Shown: positions 17,766 to 26,607 of the stretch, one piece after another
Position numbering within the stretch: position 1 is the stretch's first letter
How the letters are laid out: every line of letters begins with the position of its first letter
Source of the DNA: Planctomycetes bacterium UBA1146
GTDB taxonomy: Bacteria; Planctomycetota; UBA8108; UBA1146
Length of the DNA: 39,388 bases
Direction of reading: 5' to 3'
Assembly: GCA_002311345.1 (NCBI GenBank)
Contig: DCAA01000002.1
Coordinates: 274,785-314,172 of the forward strand
Program-made: the position numbers and the translations under genes
Notes under the pieces: model-generated
Told to the model about the DNA's origin: nothing
Database searches by the model: none
The model's input: only the letters and a program-made list of their open reading frames with translations

Positions 17766-18671
17766 ATGGACTCGTTCCTTCAGCATCTCGAAACAGAGCG
17801 AAATCTCAGTCCAGAAACCTTGCGGGCGTACCGGAAGGACCTGGAACAACTCGCTGCTTTCTTCGATACCTCTGATCTCTCCCTCATCGCGGGCTCGAGT
17901 ACAGAGCGTGTTCGCCGCTGGCTTGCGCACTTCGCCGAGCTGGGCTATTCGAGAAGTACAGTGGCGCGCAAACTCGCATCGATTCGCGGATTCTTCCGTT
18001 TTCTACAACGAGAGGGTCGCATCGAGGGACGCTGTGCATTTCTCGAGTTGAGTACTCCGCGGGTACCGCGTTCGCTGCCTCATTTCCTCACCGTTCAGGA
18101 AGTGATGCGCTTGCTCGATCAGCCGGAGAGAAACACCTATCGGGGTCTGCGAGATCTCGCCATTCTCGAGATCCTCTACAGTACTGGCCTGCGTGTCAGT
18201 GAACTGGTCGCCCTCAACTGGGAACACATCGACGATGCAGCGCGACTCGTCAGAACCCTGGGAAAGGGACGCATGGAACGCATCGTTCCGATCGGGGAGC
18301 ATGCGTTGGCAGCACTGTTTGCTTACAAGGATGAAATCCCGGCGCGCTGGAGACCACTCGAACCAACGTCTGCTGTGTTGCTCAACCGATTCGGTGATCG
18401 AATCTCGGATCGATCGATTCGCAAGATCTTCGACCGTTACATCCACAAGGCGGGACTCGACTCCAAAACCAGCCCGCACACTCTGCGACATTCCTACGCC
18501 ACTCATCTGCTCGACAGCGGAGCCAATCTCAGGGAAGTTCAGGAATTGCTGGGGCACAAGCATCTGGCCACCACCCAGGTCTACACCCACCTCAGTAGTG
18601 AAAGACTGTCGGAAACCTACCAGCAGTCTCATCCCCACAGTCGACTGCCGGAGAGTGATAAGACGCTCTAG
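17766..18671 (+). CDS. xerC: Tyrosine recombinase XerC/XerD
   Basis: 301 residues, the standard length. The N-terminal core-binding SAM-like domain begins DSFLQHLETERNLSPETLRAYRKDL. The C-terminal catalytic domain has Arg143 (TGLRVSEL), Lys167 (GKGRMERIVP), His238 and Arg241 (PHTLRH), His264 (LLGHKH) and the nucleophile Tyr273 (TTQVYTH). Xer proteins resolve chromosome dimers at dif. XerC and XerD cannot be told apart with certainty; XerC is my preference. The reading frame is open back to 17595, but that extension has no family similarity, so the ATG at 17766 is used. No dif site, integron or phage genes were seen nearby, arguing for a housekeeping role. Confidence 0.88.
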   Translation: MDSFLQHLETERNLSPETLRAYRKDLEQLAAFFDTSDLSLIAGSSTERVRRWLAHFAELGYSRSTVARKLASIRGFFRFLQREGRIEGRCAFLELSTPRVPRSLPHFLTVQEVMRLLDQPERNTYRGLRDLAILEILYSTGLRVSELVALNWEHIDDAARLVRTLGKGRMERIVPIGEHALAALFAYKDEIPARWRPLEPTSAVLLNRFGDRISDRSIRKIFDRYIHKAGLDSKTSPHTLRHSYATHLLDSGANLREVQELLGHKHLATTQVYTHLSSERLSETYQQSHPHSRLPESDKTL

Positions 18672-18715
18672 CGGCCAGACCGGCTCGATTCGACCACTGA
18701 TGTGCCATCGAGCGA

Positions 18716-18744
18716 TTGCCGCCTCGTAGTGATGTGGCTATTCT
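18716..18744 (+). promoter_or_regulatory. Probable promoter of tRNA-Thr
   Basis: TTGCCG (18716-18721), 17-base spacer, TATTCT (18739-18744). Expected transcription start is about 25 bases before the tRNA. Confidence 0.5.
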
Positions 18745-18775
18745 TCCGACTCCGGTACCCGACAGTGGATCCCGG

Positions 18776-18851
18776 GCTGGCGTAGCTCAGCTGGTAGAGC
18801 ACAGCTTTCGTAAAGCTGAGGTCACGGGTTCGACTCCCGTCGCCAGCTCCA
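18776..18851 (+). tRNA. tRNA-Thr (anticodon CGT)
   Basis: Complete cloverleaf: acceptor GCTGGCG/CGCCAGC, D-arm GCTC AGCTGGTA GAGC, anticodon stem CAGCT/AGCTG with loop TTCGTAA (anticodon CGT, reads ACG), T-arm ACGGG TTCGACT CCCGT, discriminator T, encoded CCA. Confidence 0.96.
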
Positions 18852-19156
18852 CGATATCTACAGGCCCCGCAAACATCCGTTTGTGGGGCTTTTTTCAGCC
18901 CAGAACCGTTCCTGACCCACGATCCCCAGCATCAGAAGGCAAAATACTGGTTCCTGGATGGGTGCCAGATCTCCACTCGCAACCCTATCCAACCGGGCAT
19001 ACAATCGAGGTAGCCTCGCCCCCGACATACAGAAGCCTGTTTCAGGAGAGAAACGTGCTACGTCTTTCTTTTCAAGAACAGGTTCCTTCTGGCGGGTTGA
19101 ATCAGGGCTCTAACGTCACAATTTTCTATGCCCCGCATGACCTTGAAAGGGGACTC
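18852..19156 (+). other. 305 bp intergenic region after tRNA-Thr
   Basis: Contains the tRNA-Thr terminator. Beyond 18900 I see only the AAAGGGG ribosome binding site before 19157 and a possible weak promoter (TTGAAT at about 19097, AATTTT 17 bases on). The reading frame of the next gene is open back through the tRNA, but that part has no signal peptide logic and is not coding in my view. Confidence 0.4.
18864..18895 (+). terminator. Rho-independent terminator after tRNA-Thr
   Basis: Stem GCCCCGCAAAC/GTTTGTGGGGC with loop ATCC, followed by six T. It starts 12 bases after the tRNA CCA. Confidence 0.88.
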
Positions 19157-21562
19157 ATGTCTCGCAATCAAATCAATGTCTCGCCAATCTTCCTGGCGCT
19201 GGCGACCTTCATCGTCTTCGCTTGCGCAACATCCATCAACGCCCAGTGCGATCCAGGTGGAGGCCTGGGTGGAACGGGTGCCGATGTCATCGTCGGCGAA
19301 CTGACGGGAACCCAGAGTTATGGCAACGCCGGCGGCTACTATGCCTTCTCGGTCGGAACCACTTCCTGCAACATTGGCACCGAAGAACTGGATTGGATCG
19401 CCGGTAACAACAACCATCCGGTGATCGGACAGAACATGTTTCGGCTCAAAGATGGAACCTTCGAGCAGATCGGAATGAGCTGGCTCAAACATGGATTCAC
19501 GGCGCTGCAGGGCAACGCCTGCGGTTGTGGATGCATTTCATCGGGTACCGGAACACGCCTCGGAGTCGGGTGCTCCGACCCCTACGGCGCATCCCTCAAC
19601 GGCAGCCAGGGAAGCCTGGGTGCCCGTTCCGAGGTGATCGATCCGGCACACGGTGGATTCATCTATCCGCAGATCCTGGATCCGAGCAACTCCGATTTGA
19701 CCTGGAGGCGTCTGCGCGTCCACGGCAACGATCTGAATCCGACCCTCAACAGTGGTGCCTCCTATTTCGTCGAGGGACACTATGTCACTCCCGACGATGC
19801 AGCCGATGGCAATCACCACAACAACACCAGTTACCGGAATATCTCGGTCTCGCCCAGTACCGGTAACCACGCCATCACCTTCACCGGTTCAACCCAGCGG
19901 CAACAGCCGGGCATCCAGGCGTGGCAAGACAACGATCCGAGTGTGACCCTCGTCGATATCTCTGACGGAGATGACGGACTTCTCATCCTCGGTTACAAGG
20001 TCACCCAGCAGACGGCAAATCTGTGGCAGTACGAGTACGCACTCTACAACATGGATTCAACTCGCTCGGTGCGTAGTTTCTCGCTTCCGTTACTGGGTGT
20101 TATCGCCAGCGATATCGGTTTTCACGATGTCGAATATCACAGCACCGAGGTCTATGACGGTACCGACTGGGCCACCTCGACCGCCGGCGGAGAAATTAGC
20201 TGGAGCACATCGACCATCGCCCAGAACCCCAACGCCAACGCATTGCACTGGGGAACGATGTACAACTTCCGCTTTGTCACCACATCTGGCCCCACCCCTG
20301 CCAACGCAACTCTCGGTATGTTCACGACAGGAGGTACCCTGCTGGTACCGACACTGGCACCGATGGTTGGCAACCTCGATTGCAACAACAACGGCATCCC
20401 GGATTCCCAAGAAATCGCCAATGGCGCATCTGATTGTGACGGCAATGGACTGCTCGATGAGTGCCAGGACGACTGCGATAACGATGGGGAAGCGGATGCC
20501 TGCGAACTGATCAACGGAGCACTGGACTGCGACGGTGATTTTGTTCCCGACACCTGCCAGATCGCCTCGGGCGCACCAGACTGTGATTTCGACGGAGTTC
20601 TCGACAGTTGCGAGATCAGTCAGGGAAGCGAGACGGACTGCGACCTCGACGGCACCATCGATAGCTGTCAGATCGCGGCCAATCCAGACACGGACTGCGA
20701 CAACAATGGCGTACTCGATGCCTGTGAGGCGGCAGGGATCTTCTCCTTCGAAGACATCGTCAATCCACCGGCACCTATCGCCGACAACCTGCCTCCGGTG
20801 GTGCGGATCATCGAGGTCAATCAGGCGGGACTGATCGATGATGTCGATGTCACCTTGAACCTGACTCACACCTTCATCGGCGATCTCACCATCTCCTTGA
20901 GCAGCCCTTCCGGAGACAGCGTGTTGTTGCATGGTGAATCTGGTGGCAGCGCTGATGACATCAACACCGTCTACGACGACGACGGTGGAGCCGGCACTAC
21001 GGCTCCGGCAGCACCCCTCTCTTCCCTCGATAATCAAAACGCTCTGGGCGACTGGACCCTCAGCATCATTGATAATCTCGGTGGAGATTCAGGAGAGTTG
21101 TTGAACTGGGGACTCGATATCGCCATCGCAGGCGCAGGCATCCCCGACTGCAACAACAACGGTATCCATGATGGTTGCGAAATCGCCTCTGCAGGTGATT
21201 GCAACAACAACGGCGTTCTCGATGAATGTGACATCTCATCGGGTACCAGCACCGACAATAACAACGATGGAATCCCTGACGAGTGCAGTGCCATCACCTT
21301 CGTCACCGGCGACACCAATGACGATGGCAGTCACGACATCAGTGATGTGGTGAATACCCTCGGTTACCTGTTCGGAGGCATCGCAACCAATTGCATTGCT
21401 GCCCATAACTGCAACGGTGATAACTCGGTCGATATCTCCGATCCGGTCTACCTCCTGCAGTATCTGTTCGATACCGGAGCAGACCCTGCCTCGCCGTTCC
21501 CGGCCTGTGGACCCGAAGGCGGCGGCGGACTGGGATGTGTTTCCTTCAGTAGTTGCCCCTGA
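19157..21562 (+). CDS. Secreted multidomain protein: TSP3-like Ca repeats, P-domain, C-terminal dockerin
   Basis: 801 residues with signal peptide (IFLALATFIVFACATSINAQ). Residues about 25-400 form an unrecognised, Gly/Asn-rich beta domain with a cysteine cluster (NACGCGCISSGTGTRLG). About 410-525 is a run of at least seven short calcium-binding repeats of the form DCDGNGLLDEC/DCDFDGVLDSC, like thrombospondin type 3. About 530-655 is a proprotein-convertase P-domain (VDVTLNLTHTFIGDLTISLSSPSG...LGDWTLSIID...LLNWGLDI). More calcium repeats and a dockerin-like pair (GDTNDDGSHDISDV, NCNGDNSVDISDPV) end the protein. P-domains usually accompany a subtilase, which is absent here. ATG at 19157 follows AAAGGGG. 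Function unknown; probably an extracellular, calcium-stabilised protein. Confidence 0.82.
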   Translation: MSRNQINVSPIFLALATFIVFACATSINAQCDPGGGLGGTGADVIVGELTGTQSYGNAGGYYAFSVGTTSCNIGTEELDWIAGNNNHPVIGQNMFRLKDGTFEQIGMSWLKHGFTALQGNACGCGCISSGTGTRLGVGCSDPYGASLNGSQGSLGARSEVIDPAHGGFIYPQILDPSNSDLTWRRLRVHGNDLNPTLNSGASYFVEGHYVTPDDAADGNHHNNTSYRNISVSPSTGNHAITFTGSTQRQQPGIQAWQDNDPSVTLVDISDGDDGLLILGYKVTQQTANLWQYEYALYNMDSTRSVRSFSLPLLGVIASDIGFHDVEYHSTEVYDGTDWATSTAGGEISWSTSTIAQNPNANALHWGTMYNFRFVTTSGPTPANATLGMFTTGGTLLVPTLAPMVGNLDCNNNGIPDSQEIANGASDCDGNGLLDECQDDCDNDGEADACELINGALDCDGDFVPDTCQIASGAPDCDFDGVLDSCEISQGSETDCDLDGTIDSCQIAANPDTDCDNNGVLDACEAAGIFSFEDIVNPPAPIADNLPPVVRIIEVNQAGLIDDVDVTLNLTHTFIGDLTISLSSPSGDSVLLHGESGGSADDINTVYDDDGGAGTTAPAAPLSSLDNQNALGDWTLSIIDNLGGDSGELLNWGLDIAIAGAGIPDCNNNGIHDGCEIASAGDCNNNGVLDECDISSGTSTDNNNDGIPDECSAITFVTGDTNDDGSHDISDVVNTLGYLFGGIATNCIAAHNCNGDNSVDISDPVYLLQYLFDTGADPASPFPACGPEGGGGLGCVSFSSCP

Positions 21563-21897
21563 TGGAGTAGGCACGACGGACCCCTCCCGGTATTTCCGGA
21601 GGGGGTCCGTTGCTGCCTCGAGGTTAATAGGCACCGGAGGGGGTTGATCGATGTCAAGAACCTGCCAATTCACCGTACTCATCTTGTTGCTGTCGCTGCT
21701 CGTCCCTCGTTACGGAATCAGCCAGCTCTGCGAATCCTTCCCGGCCTGTCCGTAGCGGCCGAGGTCGAGACGATGGGAGTGGTCCCCGGTGCGACATCGG
21801 GGGACTGCTCGACCCTTGTGTCCGGTTCACCCCGGAGCAAATATGATCCGTGGCTGTAGCTCATCCAGTCTCGATTCTCTAGCCTTCAGGAGGTGTC
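21563..21897 (+). other. 335 bp intergenic region
   Basis: Holds the hairpin at 21576-21610 and, in its last 90 bases, the upstream region repeated before the gene at 22624. I see no ORF with coding character in between. Confidence 0.5.
21576..21610 (+). terminator. Strong hairpin after the secreted protein gene
   Basis: ACGGACCCCTCC pairs with GGAGGGGGTCCGT (one bulged G), starting 14 bases after the stop codon. There is no T-run after it, so it may be a non-canonical terminator or an mRNA-stabilising hairpin. Confidence 0.5.
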
Positions 21898-21903
21898 ATG
21901 AAG
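21808..21903 (+). repeat. Upstream/leader repeat, copy A
   Basis: CTCGACCCTTGT (21808-21819) lies 90 bases before the ATG at 21898; the 21 bases 21883-21903, spanning the ribosome binding site and first codons, are identical to copy B. A TATGAT at 21842-21847 could be a -10 box. Diverged bases in between still align (AAATATGATCCGTGGCTGTAGC-like). Confidence 0.6.
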
Positions 21904-22497
21904 TCACTGAAACATCCTCTCTCAACTCTCGTCGCCACCAGCACGATGGTTGCCGTGCTGCGGACCTTGAAAAGATTCACCTTCCTTCGAGTTGTGCTAC
22001 TCGCTGTGCCGCTGTTGTTCGTGCTCGGGACCAGCACACTGCCGCAGGAGGATTCCGATGCCAGGCCCGCGGTGGCCAACCCGAAGATCGAGGACTTCGC
22101 CTGGCTCGCCGGCGAGTGGCGCGGCGAGGGCTTCGGCGGAACTTGCGAGGAGATCTGGAGCCATCCTCTGGCCGGCACGATGGTGGGAACGTTCCGCCTG
22201 GTGCAGAACGCCGAGGTGGTCTTCTACGAGATCATGGTGATCGGTCCCGATGACGAGGGCTTTGCGCTCAAGGTGAAGCACTTCTCCAGGGAGTTCGTGT
22301 CCTGGGAGGACAAAGAGGGTGCCGTGCGTTTCGCCTACCAATCGGTCAAAAAAGACGACGCCCGCTTCTCTGGACTGACCTTGGCCCGCGATAATGACAA
22401 ACTCGAGATCAAGGTGCGTATGGGCGGACGCGACGGCGCGACCCGCTGGGAGCCGATTCAACTGCAGCGCTACCGACCGACAAAGTCGAACAAATAG
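21898..22497 (+). CDS. DUF6265-like exported protein
   Basis: 199 residues. The N-terminus (about 1-50) carries a hydrophobic signal/anchor (FLRVVLLAVPLLFVLGTST). The rest (about 58-195) is a small lipocalin-like beta domain: FAWLAGEWRGEGFGGTCEEIWSHPLAGTMVGTFRLVQ, FYEIMVIGPDDEGFALKVKHF and RDGATRWEPIQLQRY. This pattern matches what I know as DUF6265, whose function is not established; ligand binding is only a guess. The ATG has an ideal site, AGGAGG four bases ahead. The upstream region and the first codons are almost identical to those of the C-type-lectin gene at 22624, although the mature proteins are unrelated. Confidence 0.75.
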   Translation: MKSLKHPLSTLVATSTMVAVLRTLKRFTFLRVVLLAVPLLFVLGTSTLPQEDSDARPAVANPKIEDFAWLAGEWRGEGFGGTCEEIWSHPLAGTMVGTFRLVQNAEVVFYEIMVIGPDDEGFALKVKHFSREFVSWEDKEGAVRFAYQSVKKDDARFSGLTLARDNDKLEIKVRMGGRDGATRWEPIQLQRYRPTKSNK

Positions 22498-22532
22498 GCG
22501 ATAACACACTTCTCGGGGATCAAGGGGGGTTT

Positions 22533-22629
22533 CTCGACCCTTGTATCGCGTCCAGGTCAGGGGAAAATAGTCGTTGGCTCTGGCATATCTATCGTCGCTC
22601 TCTCCAGCCCTTCAGGAGGTGTCATGAAG
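22533..22629 (+). repeat. Upstream/leader repeat, copy B
   Basis: CTCGACCCTTGT (22533-22544) lies 91 bases before the ATG at 22624, almost the same spacing as in copy A. Bases 22609-22629 are identical to 21883-21903. An AAAATA at 22564-22569 sits 17 bases after TTGTAT and may be the -10 box. Confidence 0.6.
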
Positions 22630-25017
22630 GTACTGAAGCATCTTCTCTGTGTAGTCGTCATCGCGCTGGTGAGCATGCCCGTGCAGGCCCAGAATCCGGG
22701 CATCCTGCTGAGCATCTCCAGCCCGCTCGACGATCATCATTACCTGTTGCTCGATGCCACTGACTGGACCGGGGCGGAAGCTCAGGCCAACGCCTGGGGA
22801 GGCAACCTGGTCGCTGTCGGCGATCAGGCCGAGATGGATTTCATCCACGACAACATGAGTGTCTTCGAGGGGACCAGCAGGCGCCTGTGGCTGGGGCTCA
22901 ACGACATCGCCGTCGAGGGAGTCTTCGAGTGGTCCAACGGAGAGCCCGTGGTCTACACCGACTGGAACGCCGGCGAACCCAATAACGCGGGCAACGAAGA
23001 CATGACCCACACCCTGGAGGCTTCCCCCTACCTGTGGAACGACATCAGTGAAGCAACCAACCCCGTTGCCACCTACGGTGTCGTCGAACTGGAATCTTGT
23101 GGTATTGAACCACCCGATGCGATCGTCTCGTCATCGGTGGGTGGAGACCTCGTCCTGGAGTTCACCAATAATGGCCCCTACACCGACACCTTCGAGATCT
23201 GGAAAGAGGGATCCTTCTACCAGAGCATCGCCGATCCTGCCGCTACCAGCTGGACCGACCCCGATGTGTGCCAGGGTCTCTACGAGTACATCATCGTCGT
23301 CTCCGATGGGGCTTGTTTCGCCTTCACGGACACGTTCCAGGTCTCCCATGGATTCGACATCTACCCCAGTAGCGATCCGACGCTTCCCATCCCCAACAAC
23401 GACCCCATCGGGATCACTTCGGTCATCAATGTCACAGACACCTACATCATCCAGGATGTCGATGTGGAGGTCCACATCTTCCATACCTGGACCCGGGAGG
23501 TGGCGATCGACATCTCTCATCCGGCCGCCATCAGCATCACCCTCAAGGATTATATTCCTGGCTCCCCCAGTGATGTGAACCATATCCACACCATCTTCGA
23601 TGATCAGGGGATCCCCTTCGACGAGAATCAGATCCCGCTCGACATTCACATGCAACCGCAGGGACCGGGCACCCTGGGTGACTTCGCAGGCCTCCCCATC
23701 GACGGGGACTGGCGCCTTACGGTCACCGATAACGATGGAGCCGAGTTCGGAGATCTGCTGGGGTGGTCTTTGCATCACCGCGATGGTCCTCCGTGCCAGA
23801 TCACACCTCCCATCGCGTTCGGTTCCTCGAGTATCGGTCCCGAGATCACCCTGACCTGGGACCTCAACGGCAACCTCTACACCAGCATCGATGTGCTGAG
23901 AAACGGCCAACTGGCAGAGACCATCGATGGAGGTGACCAGCAGTGGAGCGAGGTGGTCCAGTCAGGCCCCTCCTACTACACCTACCAGTTACGATGCTGG
24001 GACAACGCGATCACCCCCTGCTGCGTCGTCGACAGCGATATGATCGGCGCGCTGGTCAACGCCGTCGATGTGGTGTGGGCCGCCGAGGGTAGCGGAGGCG
24101 ACATCGATTCCGCCACCGCCATCGCCGATGCGCTGGTGCTCAATGGATTCACTCCTGCGGTGATGCCGGAGATCATCTCCTGTGATTGCTTGCTGACATC
24201 GCCGGAGTTGCAGCGGGTGTGGGTCGCTGCCGGGACCTACCCTGATTACCACTGCTTCACCACCGCCGAGGGACAGTTGCTGGCCGATTTGATCGCAAAC
24301 GGCATCGATGTCTATGTCGAGGGTGGAGATATATGGGGGTACTGCGGACAGACCCCGTTTGCCGCCTGGGATGGGATCGGAGACGGGATCGTCGACGGCG
24401 ATGATTCGTTGCTCGATTTGATCGGACTGTCCTTCGATGCCCTCGATCTGACCGGAATGGACGCGGCTTACAACCATGATCAGGCCGGCAGTGAGTGGAC
24501 CGATCGACTGATTCCTGCAGACCCGCTGACACCGGATCAGGCCGGAATCATCAGCGGTGCCATCTGGCAGCAATCGGGACTCGGCTACAACACCGGGAAC
24601 TTTTACGCCACCGACGATCCCTACGGTGAGGTGATCGCACAGTCGTGGGAATTCGGCGGTTACAGCGGCGAGCAGGTGATCCTGATGGGACTCTACCTCG
24701 AAGCTCTCGGAGCCAGCACAGGTCCGCCACAGGAAATTTTCCGGCGCGGTGACGTCAATGGAGACGGTGGCGTGAACATCGCCGACGCAGTGCGCTTGCT
24801 CAACAGCCTGTTCGTGCCCGGATCTCCCCAACCGGAGTGCTATGATAGTGCCGATATCAACGATGACGGCAGCGTCAACGTCGCCGATGCGGTGTTCCTG
24901 CTCAGTGCCCTGTTCGTGGGTGGATCGGCCACTCCACCTCCTCCAGGAGTTTTCGATTGCGGACCCGATCCGACCGACGACACTTTCGACTGTGCCGAGT
25001 ACCTGGCCTGTCCCTAG
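22624..25017 (+). CDS. Secreted C-type-lectin, P-domain and dockerin protein
   Basis: 797 residues. Signal peptide (LLCVVVIALVSMPVQAQ). About 35-155 is a C-type lectin domain (ATDWTGAEAQANAWGGNLVAV...RRLWLGLNDIAVEGVFEWSNGEPV...WNAGEPNN...YLWNDI); the EPN motif is typical of mannose-type sugar ligation, known from the family. About 240-385 is a proprotein-convertase P-domain (VDVEVHIFHTWTREVAIDI...LGDFAGLPIDGDWRLTVTDND...LLGWSLHH). About 480-700 resembles a GATase1/peptidase-C25-like alpha/beta domain (VVWAAEGSGGDID..., VWVAAGTYPDYH..., GIDVYVEGGDIWGY) but I see no clear catalytic set. The C-terminus is a dockerin-like pair (GDVNGDGGVNIADAV, ADINDDGSVNVADAV). SD AGGAGG lies four bases before ATG. 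Role: extracellular glycan or protein binding (inference). Confidence 0.82.
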   Translation: MKVLKHLLCVVVIALVSMPVQAQNPGILLSISSPLDDHHYLLLDATDWTGAEAQANAWGGNLVAVGDQAEMDFIHDNMSVFEGTSRRLWLGLNDIAVEGVFEWSNGEPVVYTDWNAGEPNNAGNEDMTHTLEASPYLWNDISEATNPVATYGVVELESCGIEPPDAIVSSSVGGDLVLEFTNNGPYTDTFEIWKEGSFYQSIADPAATSWTDPDVCQGLYEYIIVVSDGACFAFTDTFQVSHGFDIYPSSDPTLPIPNNDPIGITSVINVTDTYIIQDVDVEVHIFHTWTREVAIDISHPAAISITLKDYIPGSPSDVNHIHTIFDDQGIPFDENQIPLDIHMQPQGPGTLGDFAGLPIDGDWRLTVTDNDGAEFGDLLGWSLHHRDGPPCQITPPIAFGSSSIGPEITLTWDLNGNLYTSIDVLRNGQLAETIDGGDQQWSEVVQSGPSYYTYQLRCWDNAITPCCVVDSDMIGALVNAVDVVWAAEGSGGDIDSATAIADALVLNGFTPAVMPEIISCDCLLTSPELQRVWVAAGTYPDYHCFTTAEGQLLADLIANGIDVYVEGGDIWGYCGQTPFAAWDGIGDGIVDGDDSLLDLIGLSFDALDLTGMDAAYNHDQAGSEWTDRLIPADPLTPDQAGIISGAIWQQSGLGYNTGNFYATDDPYGEVIAQSWEFGGYSGEQVILMGLYLEALGASTGPPQEIFRRGDVNGDGGVNIADAVRLLNSLFVPGSPQPECYDSADINDDGSVNVADAVFLLSALFVGGSATPPPPGVFDCGPDPTDDTFDCAEYLACP

Positions 25018-25031
25018 AGAGAGGGTGCACG

Positions 25032-26600
25032 ATGAAGCAGTTCTGGACACTCACGACTGCACTATCCGCGTCACTTCTGGTGGCGATGCTGTGCCTCGGG
25101 AGCGCTGCACTGCCCGGACAGGTCGTTTTGCACACCGATGATCAGGCTTCCTCCGGAAGCAACACCGCTCACAACATGGTGCGCGATGCCGACGGCAATC
25201 TGTACGTGCTGTCGCTGGAGCGTACGGTTCTCGATGAGACGCCCCTGATCGTACAGATATCGACCGATGGAGGCGCTTCGTGGACCACCCTTCCCCAGAA
25301 CCTCAACGATGCCGACAGCGGCCTCATCGGCCCCGATCCCGCCAGTCAATGCTCGATGGCCATCGACGATCAGGGCATCCTGCACGTTCTCTGGGGTCGC
25401 TATACCTATCCGTCCTACTTCCGCCAGTTCTATCGCCGCTATGATCCGGTCACCGGATTTCGTTCTGATATCGTCGAGATCAGTGTTCTGACCGGAGCAC
25501 CGCTCAACTCACGCACCTCGGCGATGGACATCCTCATCGATGGCGACAACACGGTGTGGATCACCGGCCATCATCCCAATAGCTGGGTCGATCACCTGTT
25601 GCGCAGTGATCAACCCTACGCAGCAGACGATGCCTTCACCGATCTCGGCGCCATCAGTCCCTCTGGCAGCGCCCAGAATACGAGACTGGCCGTCGACACC
25701 GGCGGCCGCATTCACTGCACCTTCTACCGCAACATCGGAGAGGGGCAGTACGAGCACCGGATCTACGATCCGGTCGGCGCCTGGCAACCGGACTCGTTCG
25801 TACTCGGGAACACCGACGGTACCAATGACTACTTCGGCTGGATCTCCAGCGATGCGCTCGGGTCGGTTCACTGCGCTTACGTCGTCGATGCCAACAACTC
25901 GTCACCGCTGTGGAGCTTTCGCTACCGGAGGTGGGGCTGGTTCAACGGCTGGACTGACGAGATCGTCCTGTTCGAGGCCACCAGCGATCAGTTCACCAAC
26001 ATCGCCAATTACAAGATCTTCAACATCGGTTGTGACGAGACCACCGGCAAAGTGTATGCCGTCTATCGGGATCTTTCCTCCGCAGGGGAATTGGTACTGG
26101 TAGAGAAAACCACCTCAACTCCCTGGATCCTTACCCAGGAATTACAGCCCCCGGATCTAGGTGAGCACAAATACGTTTACCCAACCATACGTGGCACCCT
26201 GTATCCCGAGTTCAATCGCACCACCCACGGCATCGATATCACCTACCAGTGGCGTGAGTTCCCCGGGGTTCCCCCCTACTCGCTCATCTATCAGGATGGG
26301 TCCGGGGGTTCGGTGATTCGCTTGGTCCGTGGAGATACCAACGAGGACGGAAGTTACAACGTTGCCGACATCATCTTCGGTCTCAACGCCCTGTTCGTCC
26401 CCGGTGGCGTGACCCCGAACTGCATCGAGAGTTGTGATATCAATGACGATGGCAGTTTCAATATCGCTGACATGGTGTACGGGTTGAACTCTCTGTTCGT
26501 GCCCGGATCACCGCCACCGGATGCACCGTATCCGGGTTGTGGACCCGATCCGCTGGCAGGAACCCTCGATTGCCCCGCCACCAGCCCCGCCTGCCCCTGA
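25032..26600 (+). CDS. Secreted sialidase-like propeller with C-terminal dockerin
   Basis: 522 residues. Signal peptide (LTTALSASLLVAMLCLGSAALPGQ). The main domain looks like a six-bladed BNR/sialidase-type propeller: Asp-box-like VQISTDGGASWTTL, then blades with QGILHVLWGRY, NTVWITGHH, GRIHCTFYRN, GSVHCAYVVD and GKVYAVYRD. Only one clean Asp-box is visible and no sialidase arginine triad was identified, so enzyme activity is doubtful. The C-terminus is a dockerin-like pair (GDTNEDGSYNVADII, CDINDDGSFNIADMV). The ATG lies 14 bases after the previous stop, so it is probably co-transcribed with the C-type-lectin gene. It converges on the selenoprotein candidate with a 7 bp gap. The frame is open upstream to 24957 inside the previous gene, which I disregard. 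Confidence 0.8.
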   Translation: MKQFWTLTTALSASLLVAMLCLGSAALPGQVVLHTDDQASSGSNTAHNMVRDADGNLYVLSLERTVLDETPLIVQISTDGGASWTTLPQNLNDADSGLIGPDPASQCSMAIDDQGILHVLWGRYTYPSYFRQFYRRYDPVTGFRSDIVEISVLTGAPLNSRTSAMDILIDGDNTVWITGHHPNSWVDHLLRSDQPYAADDAFTDLGAISPSGSAQNTRLAVDTGGRIHCTFYRNIGEGQYEHRIYDPVGAWQPDSFVLGNTDGTNDYFGWISSDALGSVHCAYVVDANNSSPLWSFRYRRWGWFNGWTDEIVLFEATSDQFTNIANYKIFNIGCDETTGKVYAVYRDLSSAGELVLVEKTTSTPWILTQELQPPDLGEHKYVYPTIRGTLYPEFNRTTHGIDITYQWREFPGVPPYSLIYQDGSGGSVIRLVRGDTNEDGSYNVADIIFGLNALFVPGGVTPNCIESCDINDDGSFNIADMVYGLNSLFVPGSPPPDAPYPGCGPDPLAGTLDCPATSPACP

Positions 26601-26607
26601 GCGATTG

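Noticed and set aside
17766..18851. Integrase beside a tRNA as a sign of an integrated element
   Set aside because: The recombinase has XerC/D length and sequence, and I found no second copy of the tRNA-Thr 3' end as an attachment site, nor phage or plasmid genes.
18716..19156. N-terminal extension of the secreted protein back to 18716
   Set aside because: It would run through tRNA-Thr and its terminator; the signal peptide and ribosome binding site fit the ATG at 19157.
23989..25050. 353-codon open frame on the minus strand
   Set aside because: Antisense to the C-type-lectin/P-domain gene and without any family features.
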